Notes: generated by a model from the sequence alone, not told the origin. A stretch of 16,711 nt of DNA from JAVBNA01 sp031551875 (GCA_031551875.1 JAVBNA010000013.1:1-16711), one strand, 5' to 3'; numbered from the stretch's first letter, positions 7,358 through 14,755 are shown. Program-made: numbers and translations.

Positions 7358-7372
7358 ATGTGCCAAGCACAA

Positions 7373-8404
7373 TTATTTCGCAAGAATAACCTCGCGATTG
7401 ATCATGATGCCGCCCGAAGTGACATCACAGCGCAGCGTATACTGCGGGGTATCGCCCACCGAGCCGCGCGTGCTCCGCCCGTCCTTGCTGACATCAAAGT
7501 TGGTGTGTATGCTGCCCGATGTGGTCTTTCCTTCGAAGTTGAAGTTCTGGTCGTTGTCGATGTCCACGTGCACGCTGCCCGATGTCGAGCGCACGTCGAT
7601 GTCCCCGGTCATCGCCGCGATTCCGATGTCCAGCCGTCCGGAGGTGGAACGGATGCTGCCCGAGCCAGAAAAGGCATCAATACTGATGCGTCCGGAGAAT
7701 ACGTGGACGTCGGCTTCGCCCGACAGGGTTTCGATGCTCATGCTGCCTGACCCCGATTTGATCGTGTGCCGCTCACCGATAATTCCTTCTGCAGTAAGTT
7801 TTCCCGAGGTCAGCTCCATGGAGCCGCTGCCCGCAAGCTGTCCCACCGAAAGGGAGCCGGATGTGCATTTGATCGAGTAGGAGGTGCAGGTGATGCTGCT
7901 TGCCTTCATGTCCAGCCGTCCGGAGGACAGGTGCGCCGAAAAGTCGGAGAAGGTGTTTGGGATGCTCATGTTGACGTCGCCTGAAGAGGCGGAGAGGGAG
8001 AAGCTGCCCTTATAGGAGGCGGGGAGGCGGATTTCGAGGTGTTCGCGCATCCCGAAGAAAAAGCCAAAGCGGAACTTCCACTCCTGACGAATGGTCAATG
8101 TGCCGCCGTCCTCCTCCACCGTGATTTTGGAGCGATTTTCTTCGCGCTGGTTGGAGGAGAAGATGATCTGAATCTGGTCGCCTGCGTCCTCCGCCACTGA
8201 GATGCTCATGCTGCTGACATCGATGTTCAGGTGTTCGGTTGAGGCAAGCGATTTGCTCTCCTCAGAAATGACCTCCGGATTGCTCCCGGAGAAAAAACCT
8301 GTTATAAAGGATCCTCCCATACTGAAATAAAGAATGACGCCCATCAAAAGCACCAGAATGCCAATGAGTAGCACCAGATTGGCCACAAACATTTTTTTTC
8401 CCAT
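7373..8404 (-). CDS. DUF4097-like beta-solenoid membrane-anchored protein
   Basis: The 343-residue protein has one N-terminal membrane segment (about residues 6-30, VANLVLLIG... start) with a basic MGKK start, then an outside domain built of short beta-strand repeats. The signature is a recurring Ser-Gly turn (SSGD, SSGR, TSGS, TSGK, GSGS, LSGE, FSGR, TSGR, TSGS, TSGS) about every 20 residues, with alternating hydrophobic residues between turns. This is the pattern of the DUF4097/LiaG-like family, predicted to form a right-handed beta helix at the cell surface. No enzymatic role is known; family members sit in envelope-stress operons with PadR regulators. ATG 8404 follows an AAAGGGGG stretch. 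It is the last gene of the padR operon, 19 bases after its neighbour. Confidence 0.85.
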   Translation of the reverse strand: MGKKMFVANLVLLIGILVLLMGVILYFSMGGSFITGFFSGSNPEVISEESKSLASTEHLNIDVSSMSISVAEDAGDQIQIIFSSNQREENRSKITVEEDGGTLTIRQEWKFRFGFFFGMREHLEIRLPASYKGSFSLSASSGDVNMSIPNTFSDFSAHLSSGRLDMKASSITCTSYSIKCTSGSLSVGQLAGSGSMELTSGKLTAEGIIGERHTIKSGSGSMSIETLSGEADVHVFSGRISIDAFSGSGSIRSTSGRLDIGIAAMTGDIDVRSTSGSVHVDIDNDQNFNFEGKTTSGSIHTNFDVSKDGRSTRGSVGDTPQYTLRCDVTSGGIMINREVILAK

Positions 8405-8423
8405 ATCATGCGCCCCCTTTCGG

Positions 8424-9068
8424 CTAGTTTTTATAATCGTAGACCAGCTTGAAAATCTGTGTTACCACAACGCCGATCAGGAAAATGACCCACGAAATGT
8501 GCCAGTTCATAAAGGTAAAGCTAATGACGAAGTAGAGTATCACCGTGATGGTCCAGATCATGGAGACCACCGAGCCGCGAATTTTCTTCCGTTCAGATTT
8601 TTCTGAGGTCCATTGCTTGAAGTTTTCCACCATGGTGTCGTCGCGCCGTACATATTTCGGACGGGACAGGAAGTGGTATACGAGAAGGCTGGTCGCGATG
8701 CCCGCAATGCCCAGAAAGGCGGCCACCGACGGAATTTCCCCGATTGGCTCCAGAATGGGCACGGAAATGACCGCGAGAAAATACAGGAAAACGCTCAGTG
8801 AAATCAAAAGAGCCGACCGGCTGCGCTCCTTCTGCGCGGAAATCGTGTCAAACGGGTCGTTCTCCAGGCCGCGCACAAGCTCCTCGACGTCGCCCAGTCC
8901 GGCAACAGCCACGCGGAATGCCTCGTCCCCGCCGATCCCCTGTGCGGTCAGGTCATTGTATTTTTCATTCAAATTGCTCATAATTTCTTCCTTCAGCTCG
9001 CTCACCCGCCGGGTTTTGGGCGCGTTCTGAAACAGTCCCTCGACATGGGCTCGCAGTTTTTCGTTCAC
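8424..9068 (-). CDS. DUF1700/HAAS-type membrane protein
   Basis: The 214-residue protein has a soluble N-terminal region of about 85 residues, with the typical pattern NEKLRAHVEGLF...TRRVSELKEEIMSNLNEKY, then AGLGDVEELVRGL. After that come four predicted membrane segments in two pairs with a charged cytosolic loop between them. This arrangement is that of DUF1700/permease-prefix proteins, found almost always behind a PadR regulator; the biochemical function is unknown. I chose GTG 9068: GGAGGGTGA stands 7 bases before it and relatives start at this NEKL. The in-frame ATG 9086 would place the ribosome site inside the coding region. It starts 18 bases after the padR stop. Confidence 0.83.
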   Translation of the reverse strand: MNEKLRAHVEGLFQNAPKTRRVSELKEEIMSNLNEKYNDLTAQGIGGDEAFRVAVAGLGDVEELVRGLENDPFDTISAQKERSRSALLISLSVFLYFLAVISVPILEPIGEIPSVAAFLGIAGIATSLLVYHFLSRPKYVRRDDTMVENFKQWTSEKSERKKIRGSVVSMIWTITVILYFVISFTFMNWHISWVIFLIGVVVTQIFKLVYDYKN

Positions 9069-9086
9069 GGTGCAATCACCCTCCAT

Positions 9087-9413
9087 TTATATTTCAAGCA
9101 GTGTGTCAATAAGTTGCTTGGCAGCTTGCCAGTCGCGCTTATTTTGCTCAAACAGTGTGCGCCCGAGCGCTGTGATGGTATAGTACCGCCGCCGCGCACC
9201 GGTGGTTTCGTCGCCCCAGTAGGACGAGATGGCGCCCGCCTGCTCCAGACGGCGGAAGGCGGAATAAAGAGTTGCTTCCTTGAGCTCATAGCTGCCGCCG
9301 GTTTTCTCCTGGATAGATTTGTTAATTTCGTATCCATAGCTGTCCTGATGAAAAAGATGTGCCAAGATGATGCTTTCAGTATGCCCCCGAATCAGATCGG
9401 CTGTCAGTGGCAA
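9087..9413 (-). CDS. PadR-family transcriptional regulator
   Basis: The 108-residue protein is a PadR subfamily-2-like winged-helix regulator. It shows LIRGHTESIILAHLF, then DSYGYEI, KEATLYSAFRRLEQAGAI (recognition helix and wing start), GARRRYYTITALG and a C-terminal dimerisation helix. Such proteins usually repress their own operon and respond to envelope-active compounds or metabolites; the ligand here is unknown. I chose TTG 9413, eight bases after a strong GAGGTG site. It leads an operon with the DUF1700- and DUF4097-like genes, the classic arrangement for an autoregulated unit. A dyad over its -35 region is the likely operator. Confidence 0.92.
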   Translation of the reverse strand: MPLTADLIRGHTESIILAHLFHQDSYGYEINKSIQEKTGGSYELKEATLYSAFRRLEQAGAISSYWGDETTGARRRYYTITALGRTLFEQNKRDWQAAKQLIDTLLEI

Positions 9414-9461
9414 AGGATTTCACCTCCCTATTCAAATAATATAAATCGCTTGAATAAGTAT

Positions 9462-9491
9462 AGTATAATCTATATATACCTCGCCTGTCAA
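9462..9491 (-). promoter_or_regulatory. padR operon promoter
   Basis: On the minus strand there is TTGACA (9486-9491), an 18-base spacer and TATACT (9462-9467). The -35 is consensus. The spacer is rich in alternating TA. Confidence 0.75.
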
Positions 9492-9498
9492 GGTATAT
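9474..9498. promoter_or_regulatory. Candidate PadR operator
   Basis: The inverted repeat ATATACC (9474-9480) - 11 bases - GGTATAT (9492-9498) is centred on the -35 box of the padR promoter. Size and spacing suit a winged-helix dimer. Binding here would block RNA polymerase and give autorepression. Confidence 0.5.
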
Positions 9499-9522
9499 TT
9501 TTTTTTAAGCAAGGAGGGGCGC

Positions 9523-9551
9523 TTGCGCAAAAGGAATGGGTAAGGTATAAT
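9523..9551 (+). promoter_or_regulatory. ychF promoter
   Basis: TTGCGC (9523-9528), a 17-base spacer and TATAAT (9546-9551) form a promoter. It lies about 30 bases before the start codon and is divergent from the padR promoter. Confidence 0.75.
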
Positions 9552-9587
9552 ATTCAGGTAAACGTGTCTGAAAGGATGAACTTGAGC

Positions 9588-10679
9588 ATGAAATTAGGAA
9601 TTGTGGGGCTGCCCAACGTTGGGAAAAGCACCCTTTTTAACGCGATCACCGACGCCGGCGCACAGTCGGCCAACTACCCCTTTTGTACGATCGAGCCCAA
9701 CGTAGGCGTCGTGGCTGTGCCCGATGAGCGGCTGGACAGGCTCGCGGAGATGTACAGCCCCGATAAGTATACCCCGGCGGTCATTGAATTTGTGGACATC
9801 GCGGGGCTTGTGAAGGGCGCGAGCCAGGGGGAGGGCTTAGGCAATAAATTCCTCTCCAACATCCGCGAGGTGGACGCGATTGTCCATGTCGTGCGCTGCT
9901 TTGAAAACGACGACATCGTCCATGTGGAAGGCAGTGTAGATCCTGCCCGCGACATCGAGACCATTGATGTGGAGCTGATCCTCTCCGATATGGAGGTGCT
10001 TGACCGCCGGATTGACAAGGCGGCGAAAATGGCCAAGGCGGACAAAAAGTTTCAGGCCGAGCTGGAGTTTTTCCGCGCGGTTAAAGAGCAGCTTGACAAA
10101 GGGACGCCCGCCCGGGCGATCGACTGCACCGACGAGGAGCGGGCGCTGCTGGGCACCGTGTCGCTGCTGACAAACAAGAAGATCATCTACGCCGCCAACC
10201 TGAGCGAGGGAGACTTCACCTCCCTTTCCGAAAACCCCTACTACCGAGCCGTTCATGACATCGCGCAGCGGGAGGGGGCGGGCTGCCTGCCCATCTGCGC
10301 CGAGATTGAGGCGGAGATTTCGGGTATGGACAAAGAGGAAAAGGAGATGTTCCTGTCCGAGATGGGGCTGCATGAGTCGGGGCTTGACCGTCTGATCAAG
10401 GAGTGCTACAGCCTGCTGGGGCTGATTTCCTACCTGACGGCGGGCAAGCCGGAGGTGCGCGCGTGGACCATCACGAAGGGCACCAAGGCGCCCCAGGCCG
10501 CCGGAAAAATCCACACCGACTTCGAGCGGGGCTTTATCCGCGCCGAGGTGATCGCCTTTGACGATCTGATGGAGCAGGGCAGCATGGCGGCGGCCAAAGA
10601 GAAGGGGCTTGTGCGTTCCGAGGGCAAGGAATACGTGATGAAGGACGGCGACGTGGTGCTGTTCCGGTTTAACGTTTAG
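9588..10679 (+). CDS. ychF: Redox-regulated ATPase YchF (Obg-like, OLA1)
   Basis: The 363-residue product is a TRAFAC-class P-loop protein of the usual YchF length. It starts MKLGIVGLPNVGKST (P-loop at once), has the effector/Switch region ANYPFCTIEPNVG, the G3 motif DIAGLVKGASQGEGLGN, the altered G4 motif NLSE (NxxE rather than NKxD, which explains ATP rather than GTP preference in the family), a coiled-coil arm near residues 130-200 and a C-terminal TGS-like domain (AWTITKGTKAPQAAGKIHTD). YchF binds ribosomes and affects stress responses. I chose ATG 9588 from the conserved N-terminus; the open frame extends back into the padR region, upstream of the promoter, and is not translated. It ends in TAG with AGGAGGG overlapping the stop. 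Confidence 0.95.
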   Translation: MKLGIVGLPNVGKSTLFNAITDAGAQSANYPFCTIEPNVGVVAVPDERLDRLAEMYSPDKYTPAVIEFVDIAGLVKGASQGEGLGNKFLSNIREVDAIVHVVRCFENDDIVHVEGSVDPARDIETIDVELILSDMEVLDRRIDKAAKMAKADKKFQAELEFFRAVKEQLDKGTPARAIDCTDEERALLGTVSLLTNKKIIYAANLSEGDFTSLSENPYYRAVHDIAQREGAGCLPICAEIEAEISGMDKEEKEMFLSEMGLHESGLDRLIKECYSLLGLISYLTAGKPEVRAWTITKGTKAPQAAGKIHTDFERGFIRAEVIAFDDLMEQGSMAAAKEKGLVRSEGKEYVMKDGDVVLFRFNV

Positions 10680-10688
10680 GAGGGTATG

Positions 10689-11273
10689 ATGCAGATAAAG
10701 GCAACTGTACAACGGAACTTTGAAGAATTATAGGATTTTTTATGGTTTTGGAGAGTCCGAAAGAGGAACTATAAGAAAAGGGAAATATCTACGTTGATAG
10801 GTATGCTGGCGGTGCTTTTTTGGGGGATATTGGGCTTAATAATCGGAGGTTGGATTATTGGGACAAGTGGAGAAAACGAATTGCTTGATAGCTTAAGTAT
10901 TGGATGTTTATTTATTGGTGGAATTGGAAGTATGACACTACTGCCTTGCTTCCTGCCTACCAAACGGACCTATGAGAGAAAAATAAAATCAGATTGGGAG
11001 GCTTCGGAACAGTACATTTTTAAGGAGGAAGTTTATTTTACAATGCTTGTCGATGAAATGTCGCTTGTCGATGAAATGTCCGAAGCAAACCTTACAATGA
11101 GATATGAAAAACTCGAAAAGGTGCATGAAACGCCACTTGCATTTTATCTGTGTCTCGATCCGGAAGCGCCGCAGGTTTTGCCCAAGCGTTTTTTGTCCCA
11201 AGAGGACAGTGTGTGGCTTCGGCAGAAGCTTTCCGCTTTGTTAGGGAAAAAAATAAAAACTGTGTGCAATTAA
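10689..11273 (+). pseudogene. YcxB-like membrane protein gene with an early TAG codon
   Basis: An ATG at 10689 (or 10686) follows AGGAGGG on the ychF stop. It opens a frame beginning MQIKATVQRNFEEL that meets TAG at 10731-10733. After it the same frame continues without a break through a basic stretch (WRVRKRNYKKRE), two membrane segments (about 10800-10862 and 10890-10940) and a soluble domain ending in the pattern TPLAFYLCLDPEAPQVLPKR. That last pattern and the domain order resemble YcxB-like proteins of Firmicutes. The best reading is one gene broken by a single nonsense change. Alternatively translation restarts at TTG 10794 or ATG 10803, giving up to 159 residues without the N-terminus. 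Base composition is lower in GC than in ychF. Function of the family is unknown. Confidence 0.6.
11046..11081 (+). repeat. 18-bp tandem duplication inside the YcxB-like gene
   Basis: Two adjacent 18-base copies (11046-11063 and 11064-11081) differ only at the last base and encode LVDEMS twice in frame. This suggests recent slippage. Confidence 0.9.
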
Positions 11274-11310
11274 AAGACACCCCGCCGGGCTAGCTCGGCG
11301 GGGTGTCTTT
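11273..11310. terminator. Bidirectional terminator between YcxB-like gene and ppa
   Basis: A perfect 15-bp stem (11273-11287 with 11296-11310) encloses an 8-base loop that contains GCTAGC. T-rich ends lie on both strands. It separates convergent genes, starting at the stop codon of the plus-strand one. Confidence 0.9.
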
Positions 11311-11311
11311 A

Positions 11312-11845
11312 TTAATAGCGTTTAAAGCTTTTCTTATACAGCTCAATGCAGTTTGCGATGACTTTGACCGCTTCCTCGCGTCCGCACACCTCGATCACCG
11401 AGGTGTCGCCGTTTTCGAGGTTTTTGTACACCTCGAAGAAGTGTGAAAACTCCTCATAGGTGTGCTTGGGCAGCTCGGAGATGTCGTTGATCTCAAGCAG
11501 GGAGGGGTCGCGTGTGGGCACGGCAATGATCTTTTCGTCAATCGAATCGTCGTCCACCATTTTAATTACGCCGATCGGAGAGCAGTTGACTAGCGTCATG
11601 GGGAGGATCTCCTCCTGGCACATCACCAGCACGTCGAGCGGATCGTCGTCGTCGGCCAGCGTGCGGGGGATAAAGCCGTAGTTGGCGGGGTAGTGGGTGG
11701 ACGTATAAAGCACCCGGTCGAGAATCAGAAGCCCGGTCTCCTTGTCTAGCTCATATTTGTTTTTGCCGCCCTTGGAAATCTCGATGCAGCAGATGAATTT
11801 TTCGGGAGTGATGCGGCGGGAGTCAATGTCATGCCAAATGTTCAC
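11312..11845 (-). CDS. ppa: Inorganic pyrophosphatase, family I
   Basis: The enzyme hydrolyses pyrophosphate to two phosphates with Mg2+, pulling biosynthetic reactions forward in the cytoplasm. The 177-residue product has the family I marks: K30-Y31 in GGKNKYELDKETG, YPANYGFIPRT at 52-62, the signature D66-D-D68-P-L-D71 and the later acidic pair around VDDDSIDE (98-104). Start is GTG 11845, overlapping the stop of the upstream lipoprotein gene by 4 bp (GTGA), with AGGAGG inside that gene. Translation of a housekeeping pyrophosphatase is therefore coupled to a solute-binding protein, an unusual neighbour. It could be read instead from a weak internal promoter, which I cannot see. Confidence 0.95.
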   Translation of the reverse strand: MNIWHDIDSRRITPEKFICCIEISKGGKNKYELDKETGLLILDRVLYTSTHYPANYGFIPRTLADDDDPLDVLVMCQEEILPMTLVNCSPIGVIKMVDDDSIDEKIIAVPTRDPSLLEINDISELPKHTYEEFSHFFEVYKNLENGDTSVIEVCGREEAVKVIANCIELYKKSFKRY

Positions 11846-13149
11846 GCCCCGGCCTCCTTTTGCACATATTGTTTGAGCTTATTGAGAAATTCCAGCGTGG
11901 TCAGCTTACCGCTGAACACATCCCTGACCGCGGTCACGTAGGGATCCACGTGCTGTGTGGGGAGCAGGACATCCCACGAGGGGACCAGCATGTCCGCCCC
12001 CTTAACCAGCGCGGACAGCTCGTTTTGCAGCGCGGTAGCGCCCGCAGGCTCCTTGGTCCACGCGGAAACGCCCAGTCCGCTCTGCTCAGCGGCGTTGCCC
12101 AGAACCTCGGTCAGGTAGAGGCACAGGGCAGCCGACTCGTCCTTGTGGGAGGTGCGGTTGTTCACAAAAAAGCTCTGGGAAAATCCGCCGACGTGTTCGG
12201 TCAGGGAGCCGGTCGGCTGCCCGCCCTCGGCGGCGATCACCTGCGGAAAGGGGAGCACTTTGACGCTTGGGGCGAAGTCGGTGTCGTCCATCGCTTCAAT
12301 GCGCCCGACAAGCCACGAGCCGGTCATACGTGCAGCGGCCATGTTCTCGAGAAACGTGTCGTCCGCCATCTCGCTGTTGACCTTGGCGGGCGTCTTGCCC
12401 AGCGTGCCGCCGGTGCGCAGCGATGCAAACAGCTCGGTCGCGGCGGAAAAGGCCTCTGTGTCGGCCAGTTCGGCTTTGCCGTCCAGAAAGGAGAGAACCT
12501 GCTCCCCGCCCGCGGTGCGCAGCAAAATCGTTTCAAACAAAAAGGTGAGCTGCCAGGAGTCCTCGCCGCCCACCGAGAGGGGAACCAGCTCTTTTTTGGT
12601 AAACTCATAGGCGTTTTCGGTAAGATCCTGCAACGTCTGAGGGAGGGCAACGCCCTGCTGGGTAAACAGCTCGGTGTTGCAGTACAGCGTGTTGACCCAG
12701 CCGTAGGAGGGCGCCGCGTATTTTTTGCCGCCGCGCGTAAAGGCAGCGAAGCTGTTCGGGAGAAGCCCCCCAGTGACGCTTTCGGTCAGATATTTGTCCA
12801 TGGGAAGGAGAAGGTCCGATTCCACCAGCTGGTCGAGCTGTCCGCCACCCCAAAAGGCAAAGATGTCGATGTTCTTGCCGCCCTCGTTGAAGCTGGTGGC
12901 CAGCTGTGCCTTGTAGTCCAGCTCTTTAAGCGTATGCGTCTCAATGACCAGTTCGGGATGGTCGGTCTGGTAGGTCTTCAGCGCCGCGTCCAGTGCGCTG
13001 TAGAAGGGGCTGTCGCTCTGGTCCCAGCAGTGCCAGACATGAAGGATCTTTCTTCCCTCGGAGTCAATATCCCTGTTACAGCCGGCGGCCGTCAGGGAAA
13101 AAAGCAGAACCAAGGCAAGTAACCCGCAAAGCCAGCGTTTATTCCTCAT
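11842..13149 (-). CDS. ABC transporter solute-binding lipoprotein, sugar type
   Basis: The 435-residue protein begins with a lipoprotein signal (basic MRNKRW, hydrophobic core, lipobox TAAGC with Cys24). Its body resembles family 1 extracellular solute-binding proteins: ILHVWHCWDQSDSPFYSALDAALKTYQ at the start, NIDIFAFWGGGQLDQLVESDLLLPMD (hinge and ligand-lobe pattern), and later KYAAPSYGWVNTLYCN and AARMTGSWLVGRIEAM. Such proteins hand mono- or oligosaccharides to an ABC permease pair; no permease or ATPase gene is next to it, so it is an orphan here. ATG 13149 has AGGAG a few bases upstream and gives a proper signal peptide. The longer open frame from 13224 would spoil the signal. A promoter about 160 bases upstream leaves a long leader. 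Confidence 0.9.
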   Translation of the reverse strand: MRNKRWLCGLLALVLLFSLTAAGCNRDIDSEGRKILHVWHCWDQSDSPFYSALDAALKTYQTDHPELVIETHTLKELDYKAQLATSFNEGGKNIDIFAFWGGGQLDQLVESDLLLPMDKYLTESVTGGLLPNSFAAFTRGGKKYAAPSYGWVNTLYCNTELFTQQGVALPQTLQDLTENAYEFTKKELVPLSVGGEDSWQLTFLFETILLRTAGGEQVLSFLDGKAELADTEAFSAATELFASLRTGGTLGKTPAKVNSEMADDTFLENMAAARMTGSWLVGRIEAMDDTDFAPSVKVLPFPQVIAAEGGQPTGSLTEHVGGFSQSFFVNNRTSHKDESAALCLYLTEVLGNAAEQSGLGVSAWTKEPAGATALQNELSALVKGADMLVPSWDVLLPTQHVDPYVTAVRDVFSGKLTTLEFLNKLKQYVQKEAGA

Positions 13150-13314
13150 GTTATTTCTCCTATCATTTTCCGTAATCGGACAGAATGCATTGCAGAGTAC
13201 GCTCCGGAATGCGCAAATCGGCATCGCAATGTAGGTTTCACGGATACCGGGTGTTGTTACTGTTATAGGTCTTACGCAGGAATTTGCATTTTCATGGGCT
13301 GTTGAGCATACCCT

Positions 13315-13343
13315 ATTATAATCAAAAAGGACAATAAAAACAA
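13315..13343 (-). promoter_or_regulatory. Promoter of the lipoprotein-ppa unit
   Basis: On the minus strand TTGTTT (13338-13343), a 17-base spacer and TATAAT (13315-13320) form a promoter. The dyad CCCG-CAG-CGGG touches its upstream edge. Confidence 0.65.
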
Positions 13344-13379
13344 CCCGCAGCGGGAAAATCCCCCGTGTGAAAATGCGGA

Positions 13380-13419
13380 TAGTATTGGCGGGATGGCTTT
13401 CGCCATCCCGCCAATACTA
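13380..13419. repeat. Perfect 18-bp hairpin downstream of the ROK gene
   Basis: An 18-bp perfect stem (13380-13397 with 13402-13419) has loop TTTC; the stem core is GGCGGGATGGC. No T tract follows on either strand, so it is not a standard terminator. It may be a dispersed palindromic element or an mRNA 3' end stabiliser. Confidence 0.8.
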
Positions 13420-13561
13420 AAAGTATGAAGAAAAACCTCGTACGCAAAATTTTTATGAGGAAGTCATAATAAAATTTCCTCGTTTCAATATTATCACAAA
13501 AAGAGGAAAAATGCAACACAATATTTATTTGGACGAATTAAAAAATGCATACCAACTTATT

Positions 13562-14509
13562 TTACTGATAAGAGCCGACCACGGCCGCGCCGATGATGCC
13601 GGCGTCGTTGCCCAGCTGGGCTTTGATGATCTCGGGCACCGGAACGTGCTTGCAGAAGCGGTCGAGGGTCACCTGGGCGCGGATGGGGTTGAGCAGGTAG
13701 TCGCCCTCGTTGGAGAGTCCGCCGCCGATGACAATGGCTTCGGGATGGAAGATGTTGACTAGGTTGGTGATGCCCTCGGCCACATAGAACATGTACTTGT
13801 CCACGACATCCTTGGCCGCCGCATCGCCCGATTTGGCAACCTCGAAGATGTTGCGGCCGTTGAGATGCCCGTCGGCTTTCCGCCGCTCATCCAGCTGGGA
13901 GTCGGGATGTGCGTCCGCCGCCTCGTTGCCCATGCGGATCAGCCCGGTGACCGACGCATAGCTTTCCCAGCAGCCCTTGCGGCCGCAGGTGCAGCGTACG
14001 CCGTCCGCAACAATGACGACATGGCCGATTTCGCCGCCAGCGCTGTGGTTGCCGCTGTAAATGCGGTCATTGATGATGATGCCGCCGCCGACGCCCGTGC
14101 CCAGGGTTACCATGACGGAGGAACGGTATTTCTGTCCCGCCCCGGCGATGTATTCGCCCAGCGCGGCGCAGTTGGCGTCATTGTCCAGCGCGATGTTCTG
14201 ATGGCCAATAAATTTGCGGAGCTCATCACAAAGCGGCACGTTGTCCCAGTGCAGATTGTTGGAATACAAAATGCGGCCGTTGGGGATGTCGGGTGTGCCG
14301 GGGCTGCCGATCCCCACCGATTCAATGTCGCGCATATGGATGCCCGCCTGCTCGGTGAGCGCAAGGCACAACGCGCCCATGTCGTAGACAATTTCTTCAA
14401 AGGGACGATGATTGCCGGTGGGAACAGAATCTTTCACGATAATCCCATGATTATCGTCCACAATCGCGGCGGCAATGTTTGTCCCGCCCAAGTCTATCCC
14501 AATCTTCAT
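13562..14509 (-). CDS. ROK-family sugar kinase, glucokinase-like
   Basis: The 315-residue product is a ROK kinase without a DNA-binding domain, so an enzyme rather than a repressor. Motifs are phosphate 1 at D6-LGGTN, the GIGSPG turn at 66-71, the catalytic Asp D111 in LDNDANCAALGE, phosphate 2 TLGTGVGGG at 135-143, E160-IGH163 and the ROK zinc site C173-x-C175-G-x-x-G-C180. This set is typical of Gram-positive glucokinases; N-acetylglucosamine or mannose as substrate cannot be excluded. I chose ATG 14509, preceded by GGGGA seven bases away. The longer open frame starting at 14623 begins upstream of the promoter and cannot be translated from it. It is monocistronic, with the tRNA operon diverging from it. 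Confidence 0.92.
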   Translation of the reverse strand: MKIGIDLGGTNIAAAIVDDNHGIIVKDSVPTGNHRPFEEIVYDMGALCLALTEQAGIHMRDIESVGIGSPGTPDIPNGRILYSNNLHWDNVPLCDELRKFIGHQNIALDNDANCAALGEYIAGAGQKYRSSVMVTLGTGVGGGIIINDRIYSGNHSAGGEIGHVVIVADGVRCTCGRKGCWESYASVTGLIRMGNEAADAHPDSQLDERRKADGHLNGRNIFEVAKSGDAAAKDVVDKYMFYVAEGITNLVNIFHPEAIVIGGGLSNEGDYLLNPIRAQVTLDRFCKHVPVPEIIKAQLGNDAGIIGAAVVGSYQ

Positions 14510-14585
14510 ACCGAAGTTCCCCATTTCTAAAAAAATTGATCCAAAAGATGTATGTCCATCTTGAAAAATTATACTGATCCATATA

Positions 14586-14614
14586 ATTGTATCCTCTTCT
14601 TTCCCCCTTGTCAA
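14586..14614 (-). promoter_or_regulatory. Promoter of the ROK kinase gene
   Basis: The minus strand carries TTGACA (14609-14614), a 17-base spacer and TACAAT (14586-14591), one base off consensus overall. The leader contains AAGATG-N6-CATCTT (14545-14562), a possible operator. Confidence 0.85.
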
Positions 14615-14755
14615 CTTTTCCATGCAATCTTATGTAAAAAGATCCATCTTTCAAGGCCAGGATGAACTGAACAGGTTTGTGACAGAATATTGATTGGGTC
14701 CAAATCACGAATGTTTGCAATACCGACCCGATCTCGCTTTTTCTTGTCAAATTGG

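Larger units (their letters stand above)
13150..13561. other. Intergenic region between the ROK gene and the lipoprotein gene
   Basis: These 412 bases have no credible gene. Read on the minus strand they contain the 3' flank of the ROK gene, a perfect 18-bp hairpin (13380-13419), a GC-rich dyad with a T-rich follow-up (13344-13354, weak terminator), the lipoprotein promoter (13315-13343) and a leader of about 160 bases. The leader matches no riboswitch class I recognise. Confidence 0.7.

Noticed and set aside
9045..9587. N-terminal extension of YchF by 181 residues
   Set aside because: It crosses padR in antisense and starts upstream of the ychF promoter; YchF proteins start at MKLGIVGLPNVGKST.
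10731..10733. TAG read as an amino acid (recoding) in the YcxB-like gene
   Set aside because: Other genes here end properly with TAG (thpR, ychF, HD hydrolase), and nothing around it resembles a selenocysteine or pyrrolysine context.
11860..13122. 420-codon open frame on the plus strand
   Set aside because: It is the antisense shadow of the solute-binding lipoprotein gene, without start signals or a recognisable domain, in GC-rich DNA where such shadows are common.
13150..13308. Lipoprotein leader as a riboswitch
   Set aside because: The leader is long enough, but I recognise no conserved riboswitch core and no terminator/anti-terminator pair before the start codon.
14510..14623. 38-residue N-terminal extension of the ROK kinase
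   Set aside because: The extended start lies upstream of the consensus promoter at 14586-14614, so the transcript cannot contain it.
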